NCBI RefSeq assembly: GCF_020687165.1
Contig: NZ_JAJEQC010000010.1
Direction: 5' to 3' (one strand)
DNA: 64,000 nucleotides
Origin: Hominenteromicrobium mulieris
GTDB taxonomy: Bacteria > Bacillota > Clostridia > Oscillospirales > Acutalibacteraceae
In this document: positions 6,600 through 13,781 of the stretch, piece after piece
How positions within the stretch are numbered: position 1 is the first letter of the stretch
Layout of the letters: each line of letters opens with the position of its first letter
Notes under the pieces: generated by a model
Told to the model about the DNA's origin: nothing
Seen by the model: only the letters and a program-made list of their open reading frames with translations
Databases searched by the model: none
Program-made: the position numbers and the translations under genes

Positions 6600-8693
6600 A
6601 TGAAGTGTAAAATTCTGCATGAAGCGCGCGGGCACATGCGTGTACATCTCGTCTGCGGCCGCATGACGCTGAAAGAAGCCGATGTTTTAGAGTATTACCT
6701 GCGCGCCGTGGACGGCGTAAAGGAAGTTAAGGTCTACGACCGCACACAGGACGCCGTCATCGTCTATCAAAACGACCGCACATCCCTTATTCGTGCGCTC
6801 GCGACATTCTCGTTCGCAAAAGCCGAAAGCATGGAGCTTGTGCCGGATCACACCGCCCGCGCATTGAACCGCGAGTTTGAAGACAAGCTCGTCTTCACGG
6901 TGCTGCGCCGCGCCATGGCTAAAATGTTCTTCCCGGCGCCCATTCGCATGATGCTTGCCATCATCCGCTCCGCAAAGTACATCAAAGAGGGCGTTAAGGC
7001 GCTGCTGCACGGCCATCTCTCCGTTGCTGTGCTTGATGCCACTGCCGTCACCGTTTCTCTTGTGCGCGGCGATTTCGATACGGCAGGCTCCGTCATGTTC
7101 ATGCTGCGCCTCGGCGAGATTCTCGAGGAGTGGACGCACAAAAAGTCTGTTGCCGACCTCGCGGGCGCCATGTCCCTCAATGTCGATAAGGTCTGGCTCA
7201 AGACGAACGGCACCGAGGTGCTCATGCCGATCGGCGACATTCAGGCGGGCGACCGCATCGTTGTGCGCACGGGCAATATGATTCCGCTTGACGGTAAGGT
7301 CGTCGAGGGTGAAGCTTTGGTCAATCAAGCCTCTATGACCGGCGAATCTCTGCCGGTGCAGAAGTCCGTCGGCAGCTACGTGTATGCCGGCACCGTCGCC
7401 GAAGAGGGCGAGTGCGTCATCTGCGTCGAAAAAGCTATGGGCGGCGGCCGTTATGACCGCATCGTCCACATGATCGAAGAATCCGAAAAATTGAAATCCA
7501 CCGCAGAAGACAAGGCTTCCCGCCTTGCCGATAAGCTTGTGCCGTACACGCTTGGCGGCACGGCGCTGACCTATCTGCTCACACGCAACGTCACAAAGAT
7601 GCTCGCCGTGCTGATGGTCGATTTCTCCTGCGCATTAAAGCTCTCCATGCCGATCGCGGTGCTGTCCGCAATGCGCGAGAGCAGCGCACACCATATTTCC
7701 GTCAAGGGCGGCCGCTTCATGGAGGCCGTTGCAAACGCCGATACCATTGTGTTCGATAAAACCGGCACGCTGACGTACGCAACACCGCGTGTTGCCATGA
7801 TCGAAACGTTCGGCGACCGTGAGGAAAGCGAAATGCTGCGCCTTGCCGCCTGCCTTGAGGAGCATTACCCGCACTCCATGGCAAACGCTGTCGTGGCCGA
7901 AGCCAAGGACCGCGGCCTCTCCCACGAAGAGTACCATTCTCGCGTGGAATACGTCGTCGCGCACGGCATTTCCAGCACTGTGGAGGGCAAAAAGGTCATC
8001 ATCGGCAGCGCGCACTTCGTTTTTGAAGACGAGGGCTGCGTGATCCCGGAGGGCGAAGAAGCGAAGTTCAACGCACTTCCGGCCGAGTATTCGCACCTTT
8101 ATCTGTGCATTTCCGGTGTGCTCGCAGCCGTCATCTGTATCTCCGACCCGCTGCGTAAGGAAGCAAAGGACGCCATCTGCGCTCTGCACGCTTGCGGCAT
8201 CAAGAAGGTTGTCATGATGACCGGCGATAATCGCAAGACCGCCGAAGCCGTTGCAGCAGAGGTCGGCGTGGACGAGTTCTACGCCGAAGTGCTGCCGGAG
8301 GATAAGGCGAACTTCATCCGCCGCGAAAAAGAAATGGGCCGCACCGTTATCATGGTCGGCGACGGCGTGAACGATTCTCCGGCGCTGTCCGAAGCTAGCG
8401 TCGGCGTTGCCATCAATACCGGCGCCGCCATTGCCAGAGAGATCGCGGACATCACCGTTGCGGCAGGCGATCTCTATGAGCTCGTCACCCTGCGTCAGCT
8501 CAGCACTGCGCTCATGGCGCGCATCCACCGCAACTACCGTTTCATCGTCGGCTTCAACCTCATGCTTATCCTGATCGGCGTAGGCGGAATCATCCAGCCG
8601 ACTACCTCCGCACTCCTGCACAATATGTCCACACTCGGCATCAGCCTCAAAAGCATGACAGATCTTCTGCCGAAAAAAGCAGAGGAAGAGTAA
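6600..8693 (+). CDS. Heavy-metal P-type ATPase with SCALK in place of CPC (697 aa)
   Basis: This is a P1B-like metal-transporting ATPase. The N-terminal ~75 residues resemble a metal-binding ferredoxin fold but lack the CxxC pair. Visible motifs are the actuator TGES, the phosphorylation site FDKTGTLT (Asp386), an HP locus YPHSMANAV in place of SEHP, and GDGVNDSPALSEA. In the membrane segment that normally carries CPC, SPC or TPC, the sequence is DFSCALKLSMP (Cys344), so only a single cysteine remains. That places it in a divergent branch whose metal I cannot assign; Mn, Fe or Zn are all possible. It is preceded by a DUF6110 gene and followed by a stacked-hairpin repeat. Confidence 0.88.
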   Translation: MKCKILHEARGHMRVHLVCGRMTLKEADVLEYYLRAVDGVKEVKVYDRTQDAVIVYQNDRTSLIRALATFSFAKAESMELVPDHTARALNREFEDKLVFTVLRRAMAKMFFPAPIRMMLAIIRSAKYIKEGVKALLHGHLSVAVLDATAVTVSLVRGDFDTAGSVMFMLRLGEILEEWTHKKSVADLAGAMSLNVDKVWLKTNGTEVLMPIGDIQAGDRIVVRTGNMIPLDGKVVEGEALVNQASMTGESLPVQKSVGSYVYAGTVAEEGECVICVEKAMGGGRYDRIVHMIEESEKLKSTAEDKASRLADKLVPYTLGGTALTYLLTRNVTKMLAVLMVDFSCALKLSMPIAVLSAMRESSAHHISVKGGRFMEAVANADTIVFDKTGTLTYATPRVAMIETFGDREESEMLRLAACLEEHYPHSMANAVVAEAKDRGLSHEEYHSRVEYVVAHGISSTVEGKKVIIGSAHFVFEDEGCVIPEGEEAKFNALPAEYSHLYLCISGVLAAVICISDPLRKEAKDAICALHACGIKKVVMMTGDNRKTAEAVAAEVGVDEFYAEVLPEDKANFIRREKEMGRTVIMVGDGVNDSPALSEASVGVAINTGAAIAREIADITVAAGDLYELVTLRQLSTALMARIHRNYRFIVGFNLMLILIGVGGIIQPTTSALLHNMSTLGISLKSMTDLLPKKAEEE

Positions 8694-8718
8694 GAAAAGA
8701 AGCTTCCCGTAACGGCGG

Positions 8719-8914
8719 TCAAAAGTTTTCGCCAGCCTTTTTTAAAAGACTGCGGGTACTTAGGGCAGCGCCCTAAGTTGCTTTCATCAGAAAGCGAAAT
8801 CTCTTTGCCTACATAAAATTAGGAAAGTTGTTTTGAATGTCCGGGGGACATTCAAATCGTAGGGAACCCAGTTGCATGGGTCCCTGCAAGGGCGGTCATT
8901 GACCGCCCTTTTTT
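8719..8914 (+). repeat. Stacked-hairpin intergenic repeat, copy 1
   Basis: Six hairpins in a row: H1 8733-8752, H2 8758-8778 (ACTTAGGGC/GCCCTAAGT), H3 8780-8795, a linker with CTTTGCCTACATAAAATTAG, H4 8832-8856 (TTTGAATGTCC/GGACATTCAAA), H5 8861-8885 and H6 8888-8910 followed by T residues. The same order and linker occur at 16475-16668 and, reversed, at 50364-50573. There is no open frame. The remaining ~100 bp up to the nrdD promoter show nothing further. Confidence 0.85.
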
Positions 8915-9023
8915 ACATCCAAACCCGCGCTTTGCCGCGCCGCTCTGCAGTGCCCTTTCACGCTTTATTGCGCAATGGGTAAAAGGGTACAAAAAGAAAT
9001 TTAAAATAAAGCGCATTTACTAC

Positions 9024-9052
9024 TCGACAAGACGCCAACTTCGGTGTATACT
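9024..9052 (+). promoter_or_regulatory. Promoter of nrdDG
   Basis: TCGACA (9024-9029) and TATACT (9047-9052) are separated by 17 bp, leaving a long leader of about 150 nt before nrdD. Confidence 0.7.
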
Positions 9053-9086
9053 GGTAGGGTGCTTGCGGCAGGAACCGCAAAAACAA

Positions 9087-9102
9087 ACACAATATCTTGT
9101 GG
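9087..9102 (+). promoter_or_regulatory. NrdR box upstream of nrdD
   Basis: ACACAATATCTTGTGG matches the NrdR consensus ACACWATATATWGTGT at 14 of 16 positions. It lies downstream of the -10, where a bound repressor would block the transcript. A second, spaced box, common in other genomes, was not clearly seen. Confidence 0.65.
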
Positions 9103-9210
9103 TTACGCATAAATATTCAATATAAAGAAAATTATGGAAACTGATTATGAAAACCAAAGGGGCTGGAAACATGCAGCTCCCGCAGGCGGTATGAAGGAGC
9201 GGTAAGGAAC

Positions 9211-11370
9211 ATGAAGATCATTAAGAGAAACGGCTCGGAAGCAGCGTTCGATATTACTAAGATTATCGTCGCTGTCTCCAAGGCAAACAAAGAGATCGAC
9301 GAGCGTCAGAGACTTACGAACGAACAAATTCGCACAATTGCTGCAAATGTCGAAGGAGCGTGCGTCGCCATGGGGCGTGCAGCGTCCGTGGAAGAAATAC
9401 AGGACCTCGTAGAAAAGCAGATCATGGGGCAGGGTGCGTTCGATGTCGCTAAGGAGTATATCTGTTACCGCTATACGCGTTCGCTTGCGCGCCGCGCCAA
9501 TACCACCGATAACCAGATTCTCAGCCTTATCGAGTGCAACAACGAGGAAGTCAAGCAGGAAAACGCGAATAAAAATCCAACCGTAAACAGCGTCCAGCGC
9601 GATTACATGGCCGGCGAGGTCTCCAAAGACATCGCGCGCCGCATTTTGCTTCCGCGCGAAATCGTCGAAGCCCACGAGCAGGGCATCATCCATTTCCATG
9701 ATATGGACTATTTCGCGCAGCACATGCACAACTGCGACCTCGTCAACCTCGAAGACATGCTGCAAAACGGCACGGTCATCACCGGCACGCTCATTGAAAA
9801 GCCGCACAGCTTCTCCACCGCCTGCAACATCGCCACGCAAATCGTCGCGCAGGTTGCAAGTAACCAGTACGGCGGCCAGAGCATCAGCCTCGCACACCTC
9901 GCGCCGTTCGTGCAGATCTCCCGCGAGAAAATCCGCCGTGAGGTCGAAGTCGAGATCGGCGAGCTTGGCGTTTCCCCGGATGAGGCCCAAATCTCCAAAA
10001 TGGTGGAGCGCCGTCTGCGTGAGGAGATCAAGCGCGGCGTGCAGACCATCCAGTATCAGGTCGTGACTTTGATGACGACGAACGGTCAGGCGCCGTTCAT
10101 CACCGTGTTTATGTATCTGAACGAGGCGAAAAACGAGCGCGAAAAGCGCGACCTCGCCATGATTATCGAGGAAGTGCTGCTCCAGCGCTATGAGGGCGTC
10201 AAAAACGAAAAGGGTGTGTGGGTTACCCCGGCATTCCCAAAGCTCATTTATGTTTTGCAGGAGGATAACATTACCCCCGGCAGCGAATACTATTACCTCA
10301 CCGAGCTTGCCGCAAAGTGCACCGCAAAGCGCATGGTGCCGGACTACATCTCCGAAAAGAAGATGAAAGAGCTCAAAGAGGGCAACTGCTTCCCGGTCAT
10401 GGGTTGCCGCAGCGCGTTAAGCCCGTGGAAGGATGAAAACGGCAACTATAAGTTCTACGGCCGCTTCAATCAGGGCGTCGTCACACTGAATCTTGTCGAT
10501 GTTGCGCTCAGCTCCGGCGGCGATATGGAGAAATTCTGGAAGGTCTTCGATGAACGCCTCGACCTGTGCTACCGCGCACTCATGTGCCGCCACAACCGCT
10601 TGAAGGGCACATTGTCCGACGCCGCGCCAATCCTTTGGCAGTACGGCGCAATCTCCCGCCTCAAAAAAGGCGAGCCCATCGATGCGCTTCTCTACGGCGG
10701 CTATTCCACCATTTCGCTCGGCTATGCCGGTCTGTGTGAGTGCGTGCGCTACATGACGGGCAAATCCCACACGGACCCCAGCGCAACGCCGTTTGCGCTC
10801 GCTGTCATGAAGTACATGAACGCTGCGTGCGAAAAATGGAAGGCAGAGACCACCATCGGCTTCGGTCTGTACGGCACGCCGCTCGAGAGCACCACGTACA
10901 AGTTCGCAAAGTGCCTCCAGCGCCGCTTCGGCATCATCCCGGGCGTCACGGATAAGCCGTATATCACAAACAGCTACCACGTCCACGTTACCGAGCATAT
11001 TGACGCGTTTGAAAAGCTCCGCTTCGAGTCGCAGTTTCAGGCGCTTTCCACCGGCGGTGCGATCAGCTATGTCGAGGTCCCGAATATGCAGAATAACCTC
11101 GAAGCCGTCCTGCAGATCATCCGCTATATCTACGATAACATCATGTACGCCGAGCTTAACACCAAGAGCGATTATTGCCAGAAGTGCGGCTACGACGGTG
11201 AGATTCAGATCGTCGAGGATGACGGCAAGCTCGTCTGGGAGTGCCCGAACTGCGGCAACCGCGACCAGGATACCATGAACGTCGCCCGCCGCACCTGCGG
11301 TTACATCGGCACCCAGTTCTGGAACCAGGGCCGTACCGCCGAAATCAAAGAGCGCGTGCTGCACTTGTAA
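9211..11370 (+). CDS. nrdD: Anaerobic ribonucleoside-triphosphate reductase NrdD (719 aa)
   Basis: This class III enzyme reduces NTPs to dNTPs using a glycyl radical and works only without oxygen. It starts with an ATP-cone allosteric domain (about 1-95: IKRNGSEAAFDITKI). The catalytic barrel follows, then a zinc ribbon CQKCG (from Cys656) ... CPNCG, and near the C-terminus the radical motif RRTCGYIG (Gly697). The length is typical. It is followed by its activase nrdG 78 bp downstream. An NrdR box upstream suggests repression when deoxynucleotides are ample. Confidence 0.97.
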   Translation: MKIIKRNGSEAAFDITKIIVAVSKANKEIDERQRLTNEQIRTIAANVEGACVAMGRAASVEEIQDLVEKQIMGQGAFDVAKEYICYRYTRSLARRANTTDNQILSLIECNNEEVKQENANKNPTVNSVQRDYMAGEVSKDIARRILLPREIVEAHEQGIIHFHDMDYFAQHMHNCDLVNLEDMLQNGTVITGTLIEKPHSFSTACNIATQIVAQVASNQYGGQSISLAHLAPFVQISREKIRREVEVEIGELGVSPDEAQISKMVERRLREEIKRGVQTIQYQVVTLMTTNGQAPFITVFMYLNEAKNEREKRDLAMIIEEVLLQRYEGVKNEKGVWVTPAFPKLIYVLQEDNITPGSEYYYLTELAAKCTAKRMVPDYISEKKMKELKEGNCFPVMGCRSALSPWKDENGNYKFYGRFNQGVVTLNLVDVALSSGGDMEKFWKVFDERLDLCYRALMCRHNRLKGTLSDAAPILWQYGAISRLKKGEPIDALLYGGYSTISLGYAGLCECVRYMTGKSHTDPSATPFALAVMKYMNAACEKWKAETTIGFGLYGTPLESTTYKFAKCLQRRFGIIPGVTDKPYITNSYHVHVTEHIDAFEKLRFESQFQALSTGGAISYVEVPNMQNNLEAVLQIIRYIYDNIMYAELNTKSDYCQKCGYDGEIQIVEDDGKLVWECPNCGNRDQDTMNVARRTCGYIGTQFWNQGRTAEIKERVLHL

Positions 11371-11448
11371 TTAAGTCAAAATCAAGAATAAACAGTACCG
11401 CACAGGGCAGGCGCTTTGTGCGGTATTTCATGAATAGAGGAAACCATC

Positions 11449-11979
11449 ATGAATTACGGTGAGATCAAAAAAACCGACATCGCAAACGGCATCGGCGTGC
11501 GCGTCACGCTGTTCGTCTCCGGCTGCACGCGCCACTGCAAAAACTGCTTCAACGCCGAAACGTGGGATTTCAACTACGGCAAGCCGTTTACAAAAGAAAC
11601 GGAAGACGAGGTGCTCGCAGCCCTTGCACCCGGTTTCATCAACGGTTTAACTTTGCTCGGCGGCGAGCCCATGGAGCCGCAGAATCAACGCGCTTTGGTG
11701 CCGTTTCTGCACCGCGTTCGCAAGCTATACCCCGAAAAGGACATCTGGTGCTATTCCGGTTCTACCCTGGAGACCGATATGCTGAAAGACGGCGGCCGCA
11801 ACCGCTGCGAGGTCACGGACGAATTCCTGTCCCTGCTCGACGTGCTCGTCGACGGCGCATTCGTTGATGAACTCAAAGACATTTCCCTGCGCTTTCGCGG
11901 CTCGTCGAACCAGCGCATCATCGATATGAACAAGACCCGCGAAACCGGGGAAGTCACCCTCTGGAACGCGAAACCGTAA
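11449..11979 (+). CDS. nrdG: NrdD-activating radical SAM protein NrdG (176 aa)
   Basis: NrdG uses S-adenosylmethionine and a 4Fe-4S cluster to make the glycyl radical on NrdD. The cluster motif is CTRHCKNC (first Cys at residue 26), and LLGGEPM is the SAM-binding GGE motif. The order nrdD-nrdG and the short product are standard. A terminator hairpin follows. Confidence 0.96.
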   Translation: MNYGEIKKTDIANGIGVRVTLFVSGCTRHCKNCFNAETWDFNYGKPFTKETEDEVLAALAPGFINGLTLLGGEPMEPQNQRALVPFLHRVRKLYPEKDIWCYSGSTLETDMLKDGGRNRCEVTDEFLSLLDVLVDGAFVDELKDISLRFRGSSNQRIIDMNKTRETGEVTLWNAKP

Positions 11980-11994
11980 AAAGTAACCGAAAAC

Positions 11995-12046
11995 GCCGCT
12001 CGACTGCTGTGTTTAGAACAGTGCCGGGCGGCATTTTTTATTTTTC
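11995..12046 (+). terminator. Intrinsic terminator after nrdDG
   Basis: GCCGCTCG pairs (with a G-U) with CGGGCGGC around an inner CTGT/ACAG helix, followed by ATTTTTTATTTTT. Confidence 0.85.
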
Positions 12047-12102
12047 TACACGCGCAGCAACGCAGGAATTCAAAATAAGTTAGAAATCGCTAACTTTTTC
12101 TC

Positions 12103-12153
12103 TTGACATTTTATATTGTCGAGGTATATAATCAAGATACCCCCAAAGGGTAT
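12103..12153 (+). promoter_or_regulatory. Copper-responsive promoter with one CsoR-type operator
   Basis: TTGACA (12103-12108), 18 bp, TATAAT (12127-12132). The 17-bp inverted repeat ATACCCCCAAAGGGTAT (12137-12153) covers the expected start site. Nearly the same block, TATAATCAAGATACCCC, recurs at the csoR promoter, so the two transcripts are very likely co-regulated. Confidence 0.85.
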
Positions 12154-12203
12154 ATGAGAGTCTTCTCTCACAAGAACTATTTTCACAAAAGGAAGCGGTT
12201 TAA

Positions 12204-12614
12204 ATGCGTACATATATTTTGAATGCGACCGGCGCGGATATCAGCCCTGCTACGATCATCATCTGTGGGGTGATTGCGGCTATTTGTATTTTTGCGGTCA
12301 TCAGCTACCGCAAAAAATTGAAGAACGGCTGCTGCGGCGGTGGCGGCGATGAAGTGAAGCACGTCAAGCCGCAGGATACAAACGTGAACGACTACGACCA
12401 CGTTTACCGCATGGACATCGAGGGCATGCACTGCAAAAACTGCGCCATGCGCATTGAAAACGTGTTCAACGAGCAGCCGGACTGCATGGCAAAGGTCGAC
12501 CTCGCCGGCAAATTCGTGCGCATCTACACAAAGAAGCCCGTCGAAGAAGTCGTTTTGAAGCAGACCGTCTGGCACGCCGGCTACGAGCCGAAAACCGTCA
12601 CCGTCGAAAAATAA
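12204..12614 (+). CDS. Membrane-anchored CopZ-like metal-binding protein (136 aa)
   Basis: The N-terminus carries one membrane segment (about 16-35), followed by a basic CCGGGG segment (Cys43-Cys44). The second half is an HMA domain with the copper motif MHCKNC (Cys77, Cys80). Soluble CopZ chaperones are about 70 residues and lack the anchor. The HMA domain would face the cytoplasm if the N-terminus is outside. It probably binds copper at the membrane and passes it to CopA. It is driven by a CsoR-type promoter. The anchored layout is seen in other Clostridia, but the exact role is inference. Confidence 0.82.
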   Translation: MRTYILNATGADISPATIIICGVIAAICIFAVISYRKKLKNGCCGGGGDEVKHVKPQDTNVNDYDHVYRMDIEGMHCKNCAMRIENVFNEQPDCMAKVDLAGKFVRIYTKKPVEEVVLKQTVWHAGYEPKTVTVEK

Positions 12615-12621
12615 GACGGAA

Positions 12622-12650
12622 TTGAAATTCAAAGAAAAGCGTGGTATACT
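12622..12650 (+). promoter_or_regulatory. Own promoter of luxS
   Basis: TTGAAA (12622-12627) and TATACT (12645-12650) are spaced 17 bp, so luxS need not rely on the copper promoter upstream. Confidence 0.65.
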
Positions 12651-12692
12651 CTAAGAAATTCCCGAAATTATAGAAGAAAGTGATGATAGAGT

Positions 12693-13154
12693 ATGAAAAA
12701 GATCGCCAGCTTTTCCGTCAATCATGATAAGCTCAAAAAAGGCATGTACGTTTCCCGCATCGACGGCGACGTTGTAACCTACGACCTGCGCATGAAGGTG
12801 CCGAACGCCGGAGATTACCTCTCAAACGGCGCGCTTCACACGTTCGAGCATCTTTTCGCCACGTATGCGCGCAACTCCGCGTTGTCTGATTCCGTCATCT
12901 ACGTCGGCCCCATGGGCTGCCGCACGGGCTTCTATTTCCTCCTGCGCGACAACGTGAGCCGCCTAGATGCCCTGCATCTCGTGCAGGAATCCTTCGCGTT
13001 CATCCGCGATTTTGAGGGAGAGATCCCCGGCAGCCGCCGCGAAGAGTGCGGCAACTACAAAGAGCACGACCTCAAGGGCGCCAAAGAGACTGCCGTTGAT
13101 ATGCTCGAGGTCCTCAAGGACTGGACGCCGGAGAAAATGGAATACGAAGCGTAA
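12693..13154 (+). CDS. luxS: S-ribosylhomocysteine lyase LuxS (153 aa)
   Basis: LuxS cleaves S-ribosylhomocysteine to homocysteine and the AI-2 precursor, closing the activated methyl cycle. The metal ligands are His49 and His53 in HTFEHLF plus Cys119 in ECGNY; the catalytic cysteine is Cys76 in GPMGCRTGFY. The length is normal. It sits between two copper-controlled units and has its own promoter and terminator, so it looks like an independent insert rather than a copper gene. Confidence 0.96.
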   Translation: MKKIASFSVNHDKLKKGMYVSRIDGDVVTYDLRMKVPNAGDYLSNGALHTFEHLFATYARNSALSDSVIYVGPMGCRTGFYFLLRDNVSRLDALHLVQESFAFIRDFEGEIPGSRREECGNYKEHDLKGAKETAVDMLEVLKDWTPEKMEYEA

Positions 13155-13175
13155 GTCAAGCTAAGATTAACACCC

Positions 13176-13214
13176 AAAGCACCGTTTTGAGCCAAAAGCC
13201 AAGCGGTGCTTTTT
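13176..13214 (+). terminator. Intrinsic terminator after luxS
   Basis: AAAGCACCG (13176-13184) pairs with CGGTGCTTT (13204-13212), followed by T residues. Confidence 0.85.
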
Positions 13215-13273
13215 ACTTTAAATGCAGGTCAAAAATCCGGGCAGAATATTTTTGAAAAAAGCTAAAATAAGAG

Positions 13274-13324
13274 TTGACAATATACCCTATATGGGTATAT
13301 AATCAAGATACCCCAAGAGGGTAT
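13274..13324 (+). promoter_or_regulatory. csoR-copA promoter with two CsoR-type operators
   Basis: TTGACA (13274-13279), 18 bp, TATAAT (13298-13303). One 17-bp palindrome ATACCCTATATGGGTAT (13282-13298) fills the spacer and a second, ATACCCCAAGAGGGTAT (13308-13324), covers the start site. Tandem sites would give tighter control than at the upstream copper promoter. Confidence 0.88.
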
Positions 13325-13353
13325 ATAAAGCGAAATCGGAAAGGAGAATTCCG

Positions 13354-13746
13354 TTGGAACATACAGAAGAAAAAGAGCTGCATGCTTGCTGCAAAAGCAG
13401 TGCAACCGATACGGAAGCGTGCACAGATTGCACCGAAGAAAAAACCGAAGAGAAGTGCTGCGGCTGTCATAAAACAAAGCACCGCTCCGATGAGGAGTAC
13501 AAAAAACTCATCCACAGATTAAACCGCATCGAAGGGCAGATCCGCGGCATTCGCGGCATGGTGGAGAAAAGTGCCTACTGCCCGGACATCCTCGTGCAGG
13601 TCGCGGCAGCCAACGCGGCGCTCAACGCATTTACGAAAGAGCTGCTCGCAAACCACATCAAGACTTGTGTAGCGGACGACATCCGCGCAGGAAACGATGA
13701 AGTCATCGATGAGCTTGTCACCACACTGCAAAAGCTGATGCGATAA
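13354..13746 (+). CDS. csoR: CsoR-family copper-sensing repressor, TTG start (130 aa)
   Basis: The all-helical DUF156/CsoR fold is preceded by a ~45-residue extension rich in cysteine (CC, CTDC, CCGCH). The sensory Cys-His-Cys set is present: Cys76 in YCPDI and His101/Cys105 in NHIKTC. Copper binding would release it from the ATACCC/GGGTAT sites in its own promoter. The start is TTG, chosen because AAGGAG stands 8 bp upstream and no ATG is suitably placed. The Cys-rich extension is longer than in typical CsoR and may bind extra metal. copA follows 35 bp later. Confidence 0.92.
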   Translation: MEHTEEKELHACCKSSATDTEACTDCTEEKTEEKCCGCHKTKHRSDEEYKKLIHRLNRIEGQIRGIRGMVEKSAYCPDILVQVAAANAALNAFTKELLANHIKTCVADDIRAGNDEVIDELVTTLQKLMR

Positions 13747-13781
13747 TTTTCGGCGCATTTTTATGAAAGGAAGGGAAGAAA

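Noticed and set aside
10417..11364. Long minus-strand open frame (315 aa) opposite nrdD
   Set aside because: It is a shadow of nrdD codon usage; low-complexity His/Asp/Val-rich translation without known motifs.
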